A DNA stretch of 64,000 nt from Oscarella lobularis (lineage: Eukaryota > Porifera > Homoscleromorpha > Homosclerophorida > Oscarellidae): the NCBI RefSeq assembly GCF_947507565.1, contig NC_089191.1, positions 1,798,001-1,862,000 of the forward strand. The letters are read 5' to 3'. Positions 22,436-33,466 of the stretch are shown piece by piece. Numbering within the stretch: the stretch's first letter is position 1; every line of letters begins with the position of its first letter. Both the position numbers and the translations under genes were made by a program. The notes below the pieces were generated by a model, which was not told the DNA's origin, did no database searches, and saw only the letters and a list, made by a program, of their open reading frames with translations.

Positions 22436-23107
22436 ATGACGGAGATTGAAGAGTACGTCGTGCTCTCTCAAGACCACGTAAAGCAAGTTGCGGAGCTTAC
22501 AGCCCACAACTTCTCCTCATCGGGAGGTGATCCAATGTCGGCGAGCTCCCAACTCACTCCCGAAATCTTCCTGCCCTTTTCACGACTCCATGTCGAGCGA
22601 AGCGTAGCACAACAGCTTACTACAGTCTGCTTAGTGGACGGCCAAGTGGGCGGGGTGATCGTAAGCGAGGACTTGGCGCGCCCACTCGTTCCAAAAGACG
22701 ATCCTGCTGTGAAGGACGGCACTATTGATATGGAGAAGTTTATGCTTATCTTATCAGTTCATGGACGAATGCAGGCTGAGTACTTTGCCACACTGGATAA
22801 GAAGCCTTCACCAGGCGAGTATCTGCACCAGTTCCTCTTAGCCGTGGATGAACACTTTGCAAGAAGAGGCATAGCAACGCGGTTGATTGCAAAGAACGCA
22901 GAGCTTGGGCGTAAAAGAGGCTTTCGTTCGGTCATTACTCATTCGACGGGCCGTTTTGCTCAGGGTGCGGCGAAACGATGCGGCTTTGTGACGGTTGGTA
23001 GTATGTCGTACAGTGAAGCTACCTTACCAAACGGTGATTTGATGTTTCCCCGGGCGCTGGAGATGGGGCATTCGCATGCGGAATTGCTCGTGAAGCAGCT
23101 GATCTGA
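22436..23107 (+). CDS. GNAT-family N-acetyltransferase
   Basis: A single-exon frame of 223 aa begins at the ATG at 22436. The C-terminal half carries the GNAT acetyl-CoA motif: LLAVDEHFARRGIATRLIAK (motif A, with the R/Q-x-x-G-x-A/G loop as RRGIAT), then NAELGRKRGFRSVITHSTG and AAKRCGFV. The N-terminal half matches the general layout of small-molecule N-acetyltransferases of the arylalkylamine type (a conserved VxxVAELTAHNFSSS-like start and LVDGQVGGVIVSEDL strand). Substrate cannot be read from sequence. Intronless, which may mean retroposition or bacterial-type origin, but composition is like its neighbours. Confidence 0.85.
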   Translation: MTEIEEYVVLSQDHVKQVAELTAHNFSSSGGDPMSASSQLTPEIFLPFSRLHVERSVAQQLTTVCLVDGQVGGVIVSEDLARPLVPKDDPAVKDGTIDMEKFMLILSVHGRMQAEYFATLDKKPSPGEYLHQFLLAVDEHFARRGIATRLIAKNAELGRKRGFRSVITHSTGRFAQGAAKRCGFVTVGSMSYSEATLPNGDLMFPRALEMGHSHAELLVKQLI

Positions 23108-23269
23108 TCAAGTCCCAGAGACAAAGATAGTCAACTGGGTTCATGTTTTTGCCTGGTGTGACTAAGAACTACTGTACCGTTCAAAAACGGCAACCGACCG
23201 GGGTTAGGGGAAAGCACCGTGCACGACTTTGTGTACTCGCGCGCGAACCGTTATTAATTAACACGCCCA

Positions 23270-23660
23270 TTCTTCGGCGATCGCCCAAACGCGAAATTAT
23301 CAGGGATTATGATTCTTTGATCATGTGGAACATCTATGGTGGAACCGACTGAATCGTTTCAAAGTCATCGAAATTTCGTCTAGCGTCAACGTACGGCAGA
23401 TCGCTGGGATGCTAATTAACAGAATACCACCTGAGAAAAGAGGTGAGGCCCCTTTCGAGGGTTCAGCTGGGGTTAGAACCACGAGAAGCGGTCGATGTGA
23501 ACATCGAACGCTTCCATACTTTAGGCGGTAGGAAGACCAAACTCTAAGCTTCTCTGAGCGCAACGGAAATGAGAATAAGACTTACGACTGAGGAGAGACA
23601 AGCTCCGAAAGCGCGACGGATAAATTCGCCTCTTGGGCCATCTGAATCCATTAGAACGCG
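23270..23660 (+). repeat. Interspersed repeat R2, partial copy 2
   Basis: Shares with 15640-15840 and 53640-53970 the blocks around gattctttgatca, gaaccgactgaatcgttt, tctagcgtcaacg and gcgacggataaattcgcctc. Diverged and rearranged relative to the other copies. Confidence 0.6.
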
Positions 23661-24614
23661 TCGAATGCACGGTCTAGGTGTAGGCCTTTATAGTACCAAC
23701 AAAAAGAAAAATAAGCTCGCGTCTGCGAGGCTTAGCTTACGTTTCGCAGGCGAAAACTGCTCGTGTTACCTCTTGGGGAGCCTCACTTTTCCAAACGCCA
23801 CAAGAGCCTAGGAAAGGTAGTTTTAACAGCATTCGACCATGACCGAGACGCGTCGTAGAGAAATTAAGTTGAATGGATTACTTTTCGATGGACCAGTTGA
23901 AAATTACCCGGATACAAAGCGGCTTGCTTTGGGAACTTCAGAGATTGAATTGACGACGTCTTCTAGATCAACCTACTATATTCCATATATATTGACGAAT
24001 TCACTGATACTGCAGACTCAAGCAAAATAGCATTTCAGGCCATCTCCTACAGTAGGGTATCCTGTTGGTGAGTGACACGTCTGCCTCGTTGAGCCGAAAC
24101 CGCCAGATAAACTTGAGAAGGTTAGCCTAACTTAAGTTGGCACGAATCAAACTAACGATCGCTTTAGGAGTGGTGGTCGGGGAGCCGAGTTAGGTCCCTA
24201 AATAATTTGAGGGCGTGGCACCCTTGTTCGTCCTTCTCTCTCTTCGTCCTCATTCCTTCTTTTTTTGACTTTTCTTCTAAAAGAAGACTAATTTAATTCC
24301 TCTCTTCTCTTATCGTAACGTTATAAAATCCCCTTACTCCAAAAAAAGCAGCTGATCGATCGAAAAGGCCAAGCTCCTAGCCCTCTTCCCAAATACGCCT
24401 CTAGAAGCGGGCTTGCTTGCGGACAACACTTTCATAGAATATGCACCCTTCTTCGAGGTGACGAAGAATCAATCTAAATTGAATTGGTTTTGGGATATCC
24501 GGGCGTTCAGTTTTCACATCCAGGATCCTTCCACCAAAAACCACAGATCGATTTCTCGGTCAATCCTTCCTTCGCCCGCCGTCCACAATCGTCGTCACCG
24601 ACCGCCGACCTGAA
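23661..24614. other. Intergenic with low-complexity pyrimidine tracts
   Basis: No gene seen. Contains the short shared block at 24138-24184 and a pyrimidine-rich stretch at 24230-24310 upstream of the ZYG11-like gene, probably its promoter and leader region. Confidence 0.4.
24138..24184 (+). repeat. 47-bp block shared with 34935-34982
   Basis: The core aatcaaactaacgatcgctt followed by tggtggtcgggga occurs in both places in the same orientation, each time a few hundred bp or less upstream of a gene-like sequence. Nature unknown; could be a short interspersed repeat or a shared promoter element. Confidence 0.6.
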
Positions 24615-24783
24615 ATGACGTCATCCCTGTCCGAGATAGCGCTCGACCGCCTTTGCCGTTCCAACTACGCCCGCCATCGCCACGGCAACGCGTCTCCCAC
24701 TCTTCCACTACCGTCCGAAGCCGAGCACCTCCTCGCCGGCCCATCGTACGACAACGTCGTCCTGCCCCTCCCCGTCGCGAACC

Positions 24784-24853
24784 GGGAAATATTGTAGTTG
24801 ACGGGGCCGGTCCGTCTTACGCGGTGCCGGCACCGTCAACTACAATATTTCCC
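24784..24853. mobile_element. 70-bp palindromic element inside the ZYG11-like gene
   Basis: The arms 24784-24804 and 24833-24853 are perfect 21-bp inverse copies. After one mismatch the stem continues 5 bp (24806-24810 with 24827-24831), leaving a 16-base loop. GCGAACC flanks both sides (24777-24783 and 24854-24860), a 7-bp target duplication. It carries no coding capacity. Its removal together with one duplication restores the reading frame of the host gene. Confidence 0.85.
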
Positions 24854-25989
24854 GCGAACCGCCTCATCGAATCGCTATCGCTCCGAGGCAAACTCACGTC
24901 TCGCCTACTCAGCATACTCGTCGATCTGCGTCGCGCAACGCTCTCCGTCCTACCCCTCCGACATCTCCGGTCGATCGACGAAGCGTCGTTTCTCGACGGC
25001 CTTCGACGTCAGAAAAATCTCACTAAAATCGACATATCATTCAGTCCGTGTTTGTCAACACTTCCGCGTCCCTTTGTCGAGCTCGTTTCGGTCTGTTGCC
25101 AGGAGACGGTGACGCACTTTTCTGCGAATCACGTGCGCGCCGTCGATTTCGGATTGCCTCTCCTACGCGACTTTACTCGTTTGATACATCTTGACGTCAG
25201 CTTTACGTCTAGCCCGTTCAATGGAGTGAGTGACGTCATCAAAAACCTTAAACATCTGGCATATCTTGACGTCTCTGGAAATGACTTCTCCTGGTATCAA
25301 GTCTTTTCCCTGTCGCTCGGCGCCGAACTCGAGCACCTCGGCATGGCATCGCTTTGTTTCGTACACGAAGACGAACGTTCGAATGTGTTTGAGAATTCAA
25401 ATTTCGACACAAAATGGATATCCCGTTTCTTCTCCTCTCATCGCCGTCTCGCGAGTCTCGACATCACGTACGCCGACTTAGCGTCGTCCGAAGCGATCCT
25501 AGCCGAAGCGTTCCACTGCATCGTCGCCCACGCACCAGCTCTCACTCGCCTCCAAATGACCGCTCCGAACTTAGTCAACGCAGCGACGACACTCGACGAA
25601 ATGGACCGCATCAAAGATCTCCGCTATTTCGCTCATTTTGGCGTCGACAACGACATCGACGCAATACCGGCACCGTTAGTCGCTGCGACTCACTTAAAAC
25701 TCAACGTCGCAAAGGCCGGTTATAGCGCTTGCCACGCTCACTTCGACTGCATGTTCCCCGAGGAGATGGTGCTGAAGAGCAATGACGCTTTCGATGACGT
25801 CACGTCGCGGTTTGTCGTCGAACGCGTTTTCAGCGGGCCGAATTTCCGTCGATTTTGTGACGTCGGTCGCCGTCCATTTTTCGCCGTCGTTCTCTCCGCG
25901 TTTCGTCGTCTTCAGACGGATTCGAGCATCCAGACGCGCTTGGCGGCGCGCGTTAGCGACTGGATGATTTCCGATATGTTTCCGCCTCC

Positions 25990-25990
<1 letters not shown>

Positions 25991-26020
<30 letters not shown>
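25991..26020 (+). repeat. (GAC)10 microsatellite in coding sequence
   Basis: Ten perfect GAC units encode a run of ten aspartates in a surface loop of the ZYG11-like protein. In-frame, so length changes by whole units would be tolerated. Confidence 0.95.
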
Positions 26021-26022
<2 letters not shown>

Positions 26023-27184
26023 CGACACGTTTGCGTGCGACGTGTGGGAACAAGTTGTCGAGCTCGCTTTGGAATTTTGCGGCACTTGCCATGCAAACGA
26101 CCGTTTCCTAGCAATCGTCGTTAAGTTGGTTTCTATGCTGGCGGGATTTCTCGCCGGACGTCCGGCGCTCTTCTTTCTCGTCTACGATTTCGTTCTGAAG
26201 CGTATTGAAAGGGAGAACGACGGCTATGCGGCTTTGGCGTCGCTGCTCGACCGACTATCGAACGGCGAGAGAAGGCGACGGGCTCTCGACGACAAGGTGC
26301 TTGAGACGTTGTGCGCTAAATTGGCAGCGTTGAATGGAATAGCGAAATCGAAAGACAAGTCTGTTGGGGATGAGGACGAGTTCGATTTCGCTCTCTACGA
26401 GCGTCCTTGCGCCGAGCTCTTGAGTGCGCTCAAGGCCCTATGCATCGGCGTGCCCGACGTTCTTGCCGCCCTCGTCCGTGTCCCCGGCGCCGTCAGCAAT
26501 TTGGCGTCGGTCACTTCAATATGGCTCTCTTACAACGAGAGCGACGACGAAGACGACGAGGACTTTGAACTCGGCTCCGAGTATCCGTTTAGCGACGCAC
26601 TCTTCGTTCTCGTTCACGCCGCCCAATTGTCGTCGCCCGTGCGGTCTCAACTGCTGTCGCCCGAAATCGTCGCTATGATGCAGGTAGTCGCGAAATTCGA
26701 GCACGACTGCGTGTGTCTGTCGTCCTACTTAGCGTGCCTCTTTCTCGTTGATGGCGCGTTGAGGTGGCCGCGTGCGTGCGCTGCGCGCAAAACGGTCGCC
26801 AAACGTGTCGTCGGTGCGGCGCTCGGTTCTGCGGAGTCGTGGCTGTCTCGATTGCGCGAGGCGCCCCGCGTTTGCCACTGGCACGCTGCTCTTCCCCATC
26901 TGCGTACGATGTCGCAGTGCCGTCGATATCCGGAGGTGGCCGCCTACGGTTTGTGGCGGCTCGCGGTTATGTGCGACGAGGAGACGGATGTCGGTTGGCG
27001 CTATAGCATGCAGCGCTTTGAGATGTGTGCGATTTGTGAGGTGAAGGAGTTGCTGACTCCGTCTGCAGTTCGTCGCCTGGCTGGTCTCTCTGATTTTCCG
27101 GGTTTGGTGAGGTATTTGGGCAATCTTGCGTATGTTTGCAGTTACCATTCCCGCGCTATGCATGATGATGAGGATTCCTTGTAA

Positions 27185-27419
27185 GATCGTGGGGTCTTCG
27201 CCACACTCACTTTGTCCGTTACTCTAATGAAGCGTGGAGTTTTCAAAATAAGTAAGACGGGCTGTTGGAGCCCTTATGTTTGACGATATTCTATTTGATG
27301 CTTGGGTGGTGATCCGGTTTTCTCTTTGATTGATGCACACGACTGTTCGTGACTATGAACCCAGTTTGATTTTGTTTTTAGTCATGTGAGTTCGTATGGC
27401 TGTTAGATGCCCTTTCTCT
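27185..27419. other. Intergenic between the ZYG11-like gene and the RFC1 fragment
   Basis: No gene recognised. It is the convergent 3' region of the two. Confidence 0.35.
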
Positions 27420-28285
27420 GGTTATTATCTGAAGAAACGCATTTGATTTAATTTGAGGTGAGAAGTGATTGGCGAGCGAGCGAATTTTCGAATGTTGACG
27501 ATCGTTGAAAATGCATATAATGGGCACGAGAGACGACTTGATCAGAGCAATCAGCTCGCCTATACCACCCCCATCCTCATTACCCGACATTCCGTCGACT
27601 TCGTCCATAATTAAAAGCGGCCTGTTTTACCCCAGTTGAGACATTTCCCTAATACCATTAGAAGACACTATATGTCGTATGTCTCTTGCCTTTGATGAGA
27701 TTCCCGATATCGTGGGTGGCCAGGGCGTCGAGTAGGGTCCCTTCTAACGTTTTCTTGTTTCTCGTCACGCTCGCGTTGAACTCAATGAAACTGTATCCGG
27801 CCTCTTTGCAGGCGAGTGACGCAGACGTTGTCTTGCCGACGCCCGGTGGACCCGAAAGCAGAGCTGCTCTGAACATGCTCCCGTCCTCTCGGAAGCGACG
27901 CCCTAGAAATTATGGCATCATACATCAGACTAATTCTGTGATGTTACAAATGAATAGGTTTTAGTAAAGAGGTCATCTAAATGATTGCGTTACCTGTTTT
28001 TTTCACGTTCACGTCATACCAATTCTTATTCCATTTCATCAATTTTTTCACGTTGCTTTTGTCTCTTTGCCGTCCAATGATCTCTTTCGTTGACTTGGGT
28101 TTGTATTTGTCTACTAATAGAACGGAACCGTTGTCACCGGATAAAACCACGTCTCCTCTAAAAGACGGTGATTCTTCCTCTATTTTTTCCTTCCTTGGTT
28201 TCTCTGGAAAAGGACCCATCTTTGAATATATAGATCGTTTCGAAGGCAAAGACGAAACAAACGCCAGAAACTCCTCTTCGAATAA
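27420..28285 (-). pseudogene. Fragment of replication factor C large subunit (RFC1-like)
   Basis: Three exon-like blocks on the minus strand match the AAA+ core of RFC1. Block 1 (about 27994-28285) has LLVDKYKPKSTKEIIGRQ. Block 2 (about 27690-27905) has the Walker A motif SGPPGVGKTTSASLAC and FNASVTRNK. Block 3 (about 27480-27620) has Walker B LIMDEVDGMSGNEDGGG and IICIFNDRQHSKIRSL. After IRSL the expected FDLRFQRP segment is out of frame and hits stop codons. RFC1 is normally about 1000 residues or more; neither the upstream BRCT part nor the C-terminal half is nearby, and the ZYG11-like gene occupies the downstream side. So this is a decayed partial duplicate of the clamp-loader large subunit, unless an assembly join removed the rest. 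Confidence 0.8.
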
Positions 28286-28905
28286 CGTCCTGATCTTAAG
28301 AGTGCATTATAAATCGTTGTAAACGTTGCCACGAAAATGACGCGTACATAAGAAGTATGAAGTTCAAGTCAATGAAGAGATACGAAATTACTGAAAAGTC
28401 AACGTTTATGGAAAATAGCCGTCTGAGAGAACGACTTTGTGACGACGATTTGCGCCTTCTCCTTCGAACTGTCCCTTCAAAGTTCTCTTTATAGCTGGAA
28501 CTCTGTTTCCTGCAAGTTCCTCTAGTTATCTTATTAGAACAGCTAAGCAGTCTCCACTCGTTTGACGACAGCGTTTACTCTCTAGAGAGAGAGTGACGCT
28601 CTTGACGATGGCGTTTACACTCTAGAGCACTTTCGAGACGATCGTCCACACATTTTCAGTCGAACGTCGTATAGAGTGAAACGCAGGAGTTTCCTACCGT
28701 CGAAGTGCATTGCCAATATATGTAAGTTTCATTTTCAAAAGTGTCACCTTCGCTCTAATCGGAATTTTTAGTGCTACGATAGCTAAAGGCTGGTTGCTTT
28801 CCTCATGTGTTTCAGCTAATTTTCTCGTCACAGAAATGTCAGTGTCGAAACAATATGGTAATCAAGCGATGGATGACGACGTTCGTCCTTCGCTTCTTAT
28901 ACAAT
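28286..28905. other. Intergenic, no gene recognised
   Basis: Contains two imperfect direct repeats with cagcgtttactctctagag and tggcgtttacactctagag (28560-28625). No coding region supported. Confidence 0.4.
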
Positions 28906-29646
28906 CTAGTTAGAGCGCAGGCTAAGCGAGAATCGAGTAGAAGTACAGGTACAAGCTGAACACATTTTATTTTCACGTAGGCACACAAACAATTTTACAC
29001 TACAAACATGCAATAATATAACGTGTTTACTGTATTTTTCGATTCTTCCTTCTGTCTTTTCGTCATCCAACGTTCTTCCGGGCCTTCGATCGATCGTTTT
29101 TCGTTCTCGATCTCTTCGTCCTTGAGCGAGCGATCTAGAAAAAAAGACCTGTTAGTTACTGTCAAATAATCGTTGTACGTACCTTTTGGTTTGCGTCCGT
29201 ATTAGCGCAGCCCAGGCTACACCACGTGGAAGTTCAGACGCTTCGTAGCCCAGGGAAGTCTTCGCAAAGCGATGACTCCCTTCCAAAAAGTGAGGGCGAG
29301 TTGAGACCTCATAGGCCACCCCACCAGTACCCGCCTGGACGCTGAAACGGCCCCTTATACCAAATCCCCGGCGCGCTGGTATCAAACCCTTCGGTATGTC
29401 GAAATGAGAAGAACCGGGGCTTGAGGAGTGGAGAGCGGCTGACCACCGTTTGTAGGAGTCGACAGGAAAGGACGTGCAATGCCCAGATCGAATTCTCCTG
29501 AGCCAGATCATCCGCAATCTAATCGCGCCAGTTGGTGAGATAAGTGCCGGCAACCAGACCGCTTGCGACACCCCCTCCGAGTCGTACCCACTCTGCCTAA
29601 CGCAGGTCGTACTCGTTTGGCGACAATAAGACATATAAGCGATCAT
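28906..29646 (-). CDS. Uncharacterised two-exon frame, possibly repeat-derived
   Basis: A GC-rich open frame (29183 to about 29646) ends at a good donor (gtacgt). A 48-bp intron leads to an acceptor (tttttttctag), and the frame then continues to a stop at 28906-28908. The product would be basic and Ser/Arg-rich, with no domain I recognise. Base composition differs from neighbouring genes. It may instead be part of a structured RNA or a degenerate retroelement. No reliable initiator; the 29646 position is only the last upstream start-like codon in frame. Confidence 0.25.
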
Positions 29647-29865
29647 TATGCTCAGTGCGTGAACCGAGGCCGAAGCCCCCCATCGCCCTGCTTAGAGGCT
29701 CCGGCACGGGATTAATCCGTGGGCCACGCTGATCCGACGATCCAGACTGTCCTTTTGCCGATGCTCCCGAGCCAGTCCGTCAAGGATGAGACGCAGATTG
29801 CTCCACGCCGCACCCACCCTAAGCCTCAACTGAAGGAGAATCGGTGTGCGCTTTGCTTTTGAACA

Positions 29866-29960
29866 TGGTAAGCCCCGCCCAGCGCGCTCATTGGTTCGTT
29901 GCGATCACGTGGGTCTCATCTAGCGCTTTCGTTGGCTCTTTCGATTAGGTGCGAATTTTC
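29866..29960 (+). promoter_or_regulatory. CCAAT/GC-box-like promoter segment upstream of the DOCK fragment
   Basis: Contains ccccgccc (GC box), attggtt (inverted CCAAT) and tcacgtg (E-box) within 60 bp, about 300 bp before the DOCK-like start codon. Evidence is motif clustering only. Confidence 0.35.
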
Positions 29961-30242
29961 AATACCGTTAGACTCCGGAAGTTACATCATAATCGTAGTC
30001 AGCAGTTCTATTTTTGGCAGGAAATGATGCAATATTTCACGCGTCGAGCTCAAGATGGCGAACAATGTCTCGTGGTCGTCGTTCTTCTTTTTTACGGTTT
30101 CATCGTACATTTCGCGTCGATTATCGCAGATCGCCTTTTCGCCGAAGCTGTCGTCGAACGCCCGGACATCGAGGAACAAACACGTGATCCAAAGAAGAAC
30201 GAAGCGTCGCGTAGACGAAGAAATCGACCGTTTTCGACGACG

Positions 30243-30568
30243 ATGACGGCGTGGGAGCCGACGACGAATGCAAAATACGGCGTCAGTAAGCGTACAGGCG
30301 ATCGGGAGCCCGTTTTTCGCGACGAAAAAGACGATCCCTTCACCCGGACGTCGCTGATCGCATCCGTCTTGTTCTTTTGCAGTGATCTACAACTACGAAG
30401 CGCGACGCAATCGAGAACTCACGCTCAAGTTCGGCGAAACCGTGCAAATGTTGGAACAGTGCGGCGGTAGGCTTTGTGTTCCCCAAAGGGGGCCTGACTC
30501 GATTTTCTCCTTCTCTCTCTTTGTTAGAATGGTATCGCGGCTGGAGTCTGTCGAAGAAGGACGTTCTA
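30243..30568 (+). pseudogene. N-terminal fragment of a DOCK-family Rac/Cdc42 exchange factor
   Basis: Exons 30243-30285, 30383-30466 and 30528 to about 30568 join in phases 1 and 1. They encode MTAWEPTTNAKYGV, then MIYNYEARRNRELTLKFGET, then EWYRGWSLSKKD. This is the start and SH3 domain of DOCK proteins (M..W.PT...KYGVAIYNY.AR...EL.L..GDTV.IL......WYRG..L.KK..KGIFP). The next expected exon (GIFPASYIHL) is not found. DHR1/DHR2 (DOCKs are about 1800-2000 residues) are absent, since tandem and R1 repeats follow from 31036. The splice sites look intact, so it is a truncated gene rather than an old relic. Alternatively a very long intron, or an assembly join, separates the rest. Confidence 0.78.
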
Positions 30569-31035
30569 GTGAAGTGTGACGCGTTTTTGCGAATTTGCGA
30601 TCGTCATGCATAGTAACCGGCTCCTTCCTTCGACGTAGGATCTTTTCTCTTTGATACGAGCTGTTCTACATGTCGTTTTAGTCGTGTCTCTTAGATATGA
30701 CAGCGTGGCGCATATTCGCCGCCATATTTGAGAAAGTCGATCGCCGAAAAAAAGCAGAAATCATCTCTATGGTCACTGGACAATCAAACAGCATGTAAGG
30801 TACGTTTCACTGCCTCGTCGTGTTAGGGGGTCTCGAAACTCGTTTTCTGCTCTCTTCTCTCTATTCCTTCCCTATTTCTCGAGGAATAATGGTAAGATAG
30901 ATTCGTTTGAATTGATCGGTAACCTGATTTTCTTGTAAGCCCACACTTTCGTAGTAAAGGGCCCCTCTATGGAACATTCTCTCTCTTCCTCTCCCACCTG
31001 GCCTGGTCCTTCCTTTCACGTAGAAACCTTTCTAA

Positions 31036-31505
31036 AGTCTTAATCCCTCGTCATAGTCTATGTCTCTTGAGCATTGATCATATCCAAACTGAGACTTCCC
31101 TTCACTGGAACAGCTATAATTCCCTAGATTCAAGTATTAATCACTTAATTAATTCATTGATTAACCAGGGTTCATCATTTATTCTAAGTCATCCTTCTCA
31201 TGCGTTTGACGTGTTTAGCGAGTTTGAGTCCTTTGTCTTTCCGCGGTTTTCTAACCCTATAGGACAATATTAGAATCTTTACCCCTCGTCATTGTCTTTG
31301 TCTCTATCTAGACGTCTCTTCACTGGAACAGCTATAATTCCCTAGATTCGAATATTGATTAATTAATTAATTAATTAATTAACCCTGGTTCATCATCAAT
31401 GGACGAGTCTATTCTTCAGGTCGTCCTTCTCATGCGTCTGACGTGTTTAGCGGCTTTGAGCCTTTTCCTTTCAAGTTTTCCAATCCTGTAGAACAATATT
31501 AATAA
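31036..31505 (+). repeat. Two-copy tandem repeat, period about 218 bp
   Basis: The block cactggaacagctataattc begins at 31103 and again at 31321. Flanking segments (ccttctcatgcgt.tgacgtg, ttaattaattaatt) also recur in the same order. Divergence between units is moderate. A (TTAA) microsatellite is present in unit 2. Confidence 0.85.
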
Positions 31506-31628
31506 TTCCACTGTGGTTTCCTTATCTAAGTCTAAAAATAGTTTCCACGATAAAGACAGTACAAAACAGATTTTACAACAAAAGTTCAAGTCAATGGAAG
31601 AGATTCAAAAACACTATAAATGTAAGGT

Positions 31629-33466
31629 CCCCTTTCCTGGCCGATTGGCGTCGCAAATTGGGCTCCATTCGACAGCCTCTAGGTCGAATATGGTTCATAA
31701 GACGTCGAAGAAACAATTGGCGAACAGATTCGTCGTTTGCGTTTCAGCTCGCAACGTCGCCCCGCAATTCGCAAGAATGCGACCAGAAAGCATGAAGAAA
31801 TCGATCGTAATGATGTTGTTTTTGCTCTACACGGCGTTCTTTGCTTCGTTTTCGTAGCCCAATGCGCCGATGTGCGAGCTTTCTCGCAGAAGAGCCTCGC
31901 CACGTGCTTTCGCACGCTTTGCAAAGAAACTGCGTTCAGTGATCTTCTATCGCCGTTTCCACGTCCAATTCTTCTCTGCGCGTTCTAGCATTTAGTAAAG
32001 GTGAGTTGGAAAGGGATGTTCTGTTTCTTTTCGAATCGGTTTAACGCTTTGAAGCGATTTTCGTCGATCGATTTCTTTTTTATATTCCTCTGTTGATTTT
32101 TGACTCTTTCTGTTTTTTTACAGCATTCTGTTTGAAGCGATTTGCCGCTCGAGATAAGGCATTTCGAGAGAGGGATTTGTTGTCAAATGTTTCTCAATTA
32201 CTCTTTTGTTCTATAGGTTGAAACGGTTACGTACATCAAATCGTCGGAAAGATAGTTCATTTGCCAATAGGTGATATTCTTCATTGTGTTCTCTTCTATT
32301 TGTTTGATTTTCTTTCGCTGCTTTGTAGGGGATTTGATGGGACGAATAATTTTCTGATGATCAACGGTCAAATTAGATAACAACGTGAATATCGAGCTCT
32401 TGTTATTTCAGACTAGTAAAAAGGTGAGTGGACGTTTTGAAAATTCGAGATTTGACGTATTCACTTCTTTTGTAATTCTTAGTTTCGTTTGAAAAGAAGA
32501 GAAGAATGAGAAAGAGCTTCTTCTAAGGTCTGATAAAAGAGCATTTGAATAAGCCACTACAGCATATATTCTTTTATTTTATTAGCTGGACGGGGTTTCT
32601 TCAAAAGTGTTTCTACCTCGTGAACTGTGGCTGAACTCGTCTCCTCTATGCCTTCTGTTAAAACGGTCTTCGCCCCATTGGATCTTGCCAGGCTTGCTTC
32701 GCATCTTAATTGCTTTTTTTTTTGCTTTTTAGAGCACATAGTCTCGAGAAACTTTTGATGTCATTTTCGTTCGCCTCTGGGCCCCGAGGTGACTAAATAA
32801 AACCGGCCCAACTCTTGAGCCAGAGAGGATAAACGTGGCTCAACCGCAGGGGATTCAATCCCCTACTCCCGTGGCATGAGTGCAAAACTGCCACCCCACT
32901 TAGGAAGACGCGGTGGGTTACAATAGCGGTCCCCCTGGAACCAGGCGGGCAGAACTCACATCCGAGGGCAGCCTGTCCCAGGCGTCCGAGCCGGGAGACT
33001 AAACAGGCTCTAACTCCGATGGGGGAGTAGTGAGGGTGACCCCCACAAAACCGAAGCCTGTACGGACCCTCGCCATCCGTGCAGGTGGACAGCGAAACAT
33101 GGAAGACCTATGCGCAATTTTTTTTTCAGAATTTCCGGTTTACTTCCGGGATTTATTAAATAAAATATTATGAACATGCTTTCGTCTACGCTATTGTCTG
33201 TGTACCGCGCGACGTGCCAGACGAGACCTCTTGGAGAAGGTCTCAGAGCAGTTTCAAATCTCATTCAGGGTCATGCTCAGGACCCTCTACGCGACGTCTA
33301 CACTAAACGACTCCTACTACCACTTCAAAGCTACCTATAAAAAAAGAGAAACACTGCCGTTTCTTTCCTTTTTTTCTTTTTTTTTGACGAAACCAAAAGC
33401 GTCGCCACAAATGACACAGGCTTAATAGATACACTAAAAAGATTCCCTAAAAAGAGACTAGGATTA
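31629..33466 (-). repeat. Interspersed repeat R1, copy B (inverted)
   Basis: Inverse copy of 7235-9132, about 1.84 kb, with small indels. The boundary at 31629 corresponds to the 9132 end of copy A. Together the two copies form a 24-kb-spaced inverted pair. Confidence 0.85.

Larger units (their letters stand above)
24615..27184 (+). pseudogene. ZYG11/ZER1-like LRR-armadillo protein, frame broken by a palindromic insertion
   Basis: The ATG at 24615 begins MTSSLSEIALDRLC, which fits the VHL/BC-box start of ZYG11/ZER1 Cullin-2 substrate receptors. At 24784 a 70-bp palindrome plus a 7-bp target duplication (77 bp, not a multiple of 3) shifts the frame and gives an early stop. Downstream the frame continues open to 27184 with leucine-rich repeats (LTKIDISFSP, LIHLDVSF, LAYLDVSGND, LASLDITYADL) and then helical armadillo-like repeats ending near AAYGLWRLAVMC, as in this family. 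Ignoring the 77 bp, the two parts join exactly in frame and total about 830 aa, near the 740-770 aa usual for the family. No introns. A downstream in-frame ATG at 24653 could still give an N-terminally altered protein. Family assignment moderate. Confidence 0.75.

Noticed and set aside
24653-24780. Native N-terminus of the ZYG11-like protein starting at 24653
   Set aside because: This frame is only in phase with the body because of the 77-bp insertion; its Pro/Arg-rich start is unlike the family, whereas the frame from 24615 fits.
25694-26092. Minus-strand poly-Val frame
   Set aside because: It is the antisense shadow of the (GAC)10 aspartate run in the ZYG11-like gene.
29152-29646. Mitochondrial or ribosomal RNA-related insert
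   Set aside because: GC-rich and oddly composed, but I could not match it to any rRNA helix or mitochondrial gene from memory, so it was left as an unknown frame.
31036-31505. CRISPR-like repeat array
   Set aside because: Only two long diverged tandem units and no short repeat-spacer periodicity; animal DNA context.
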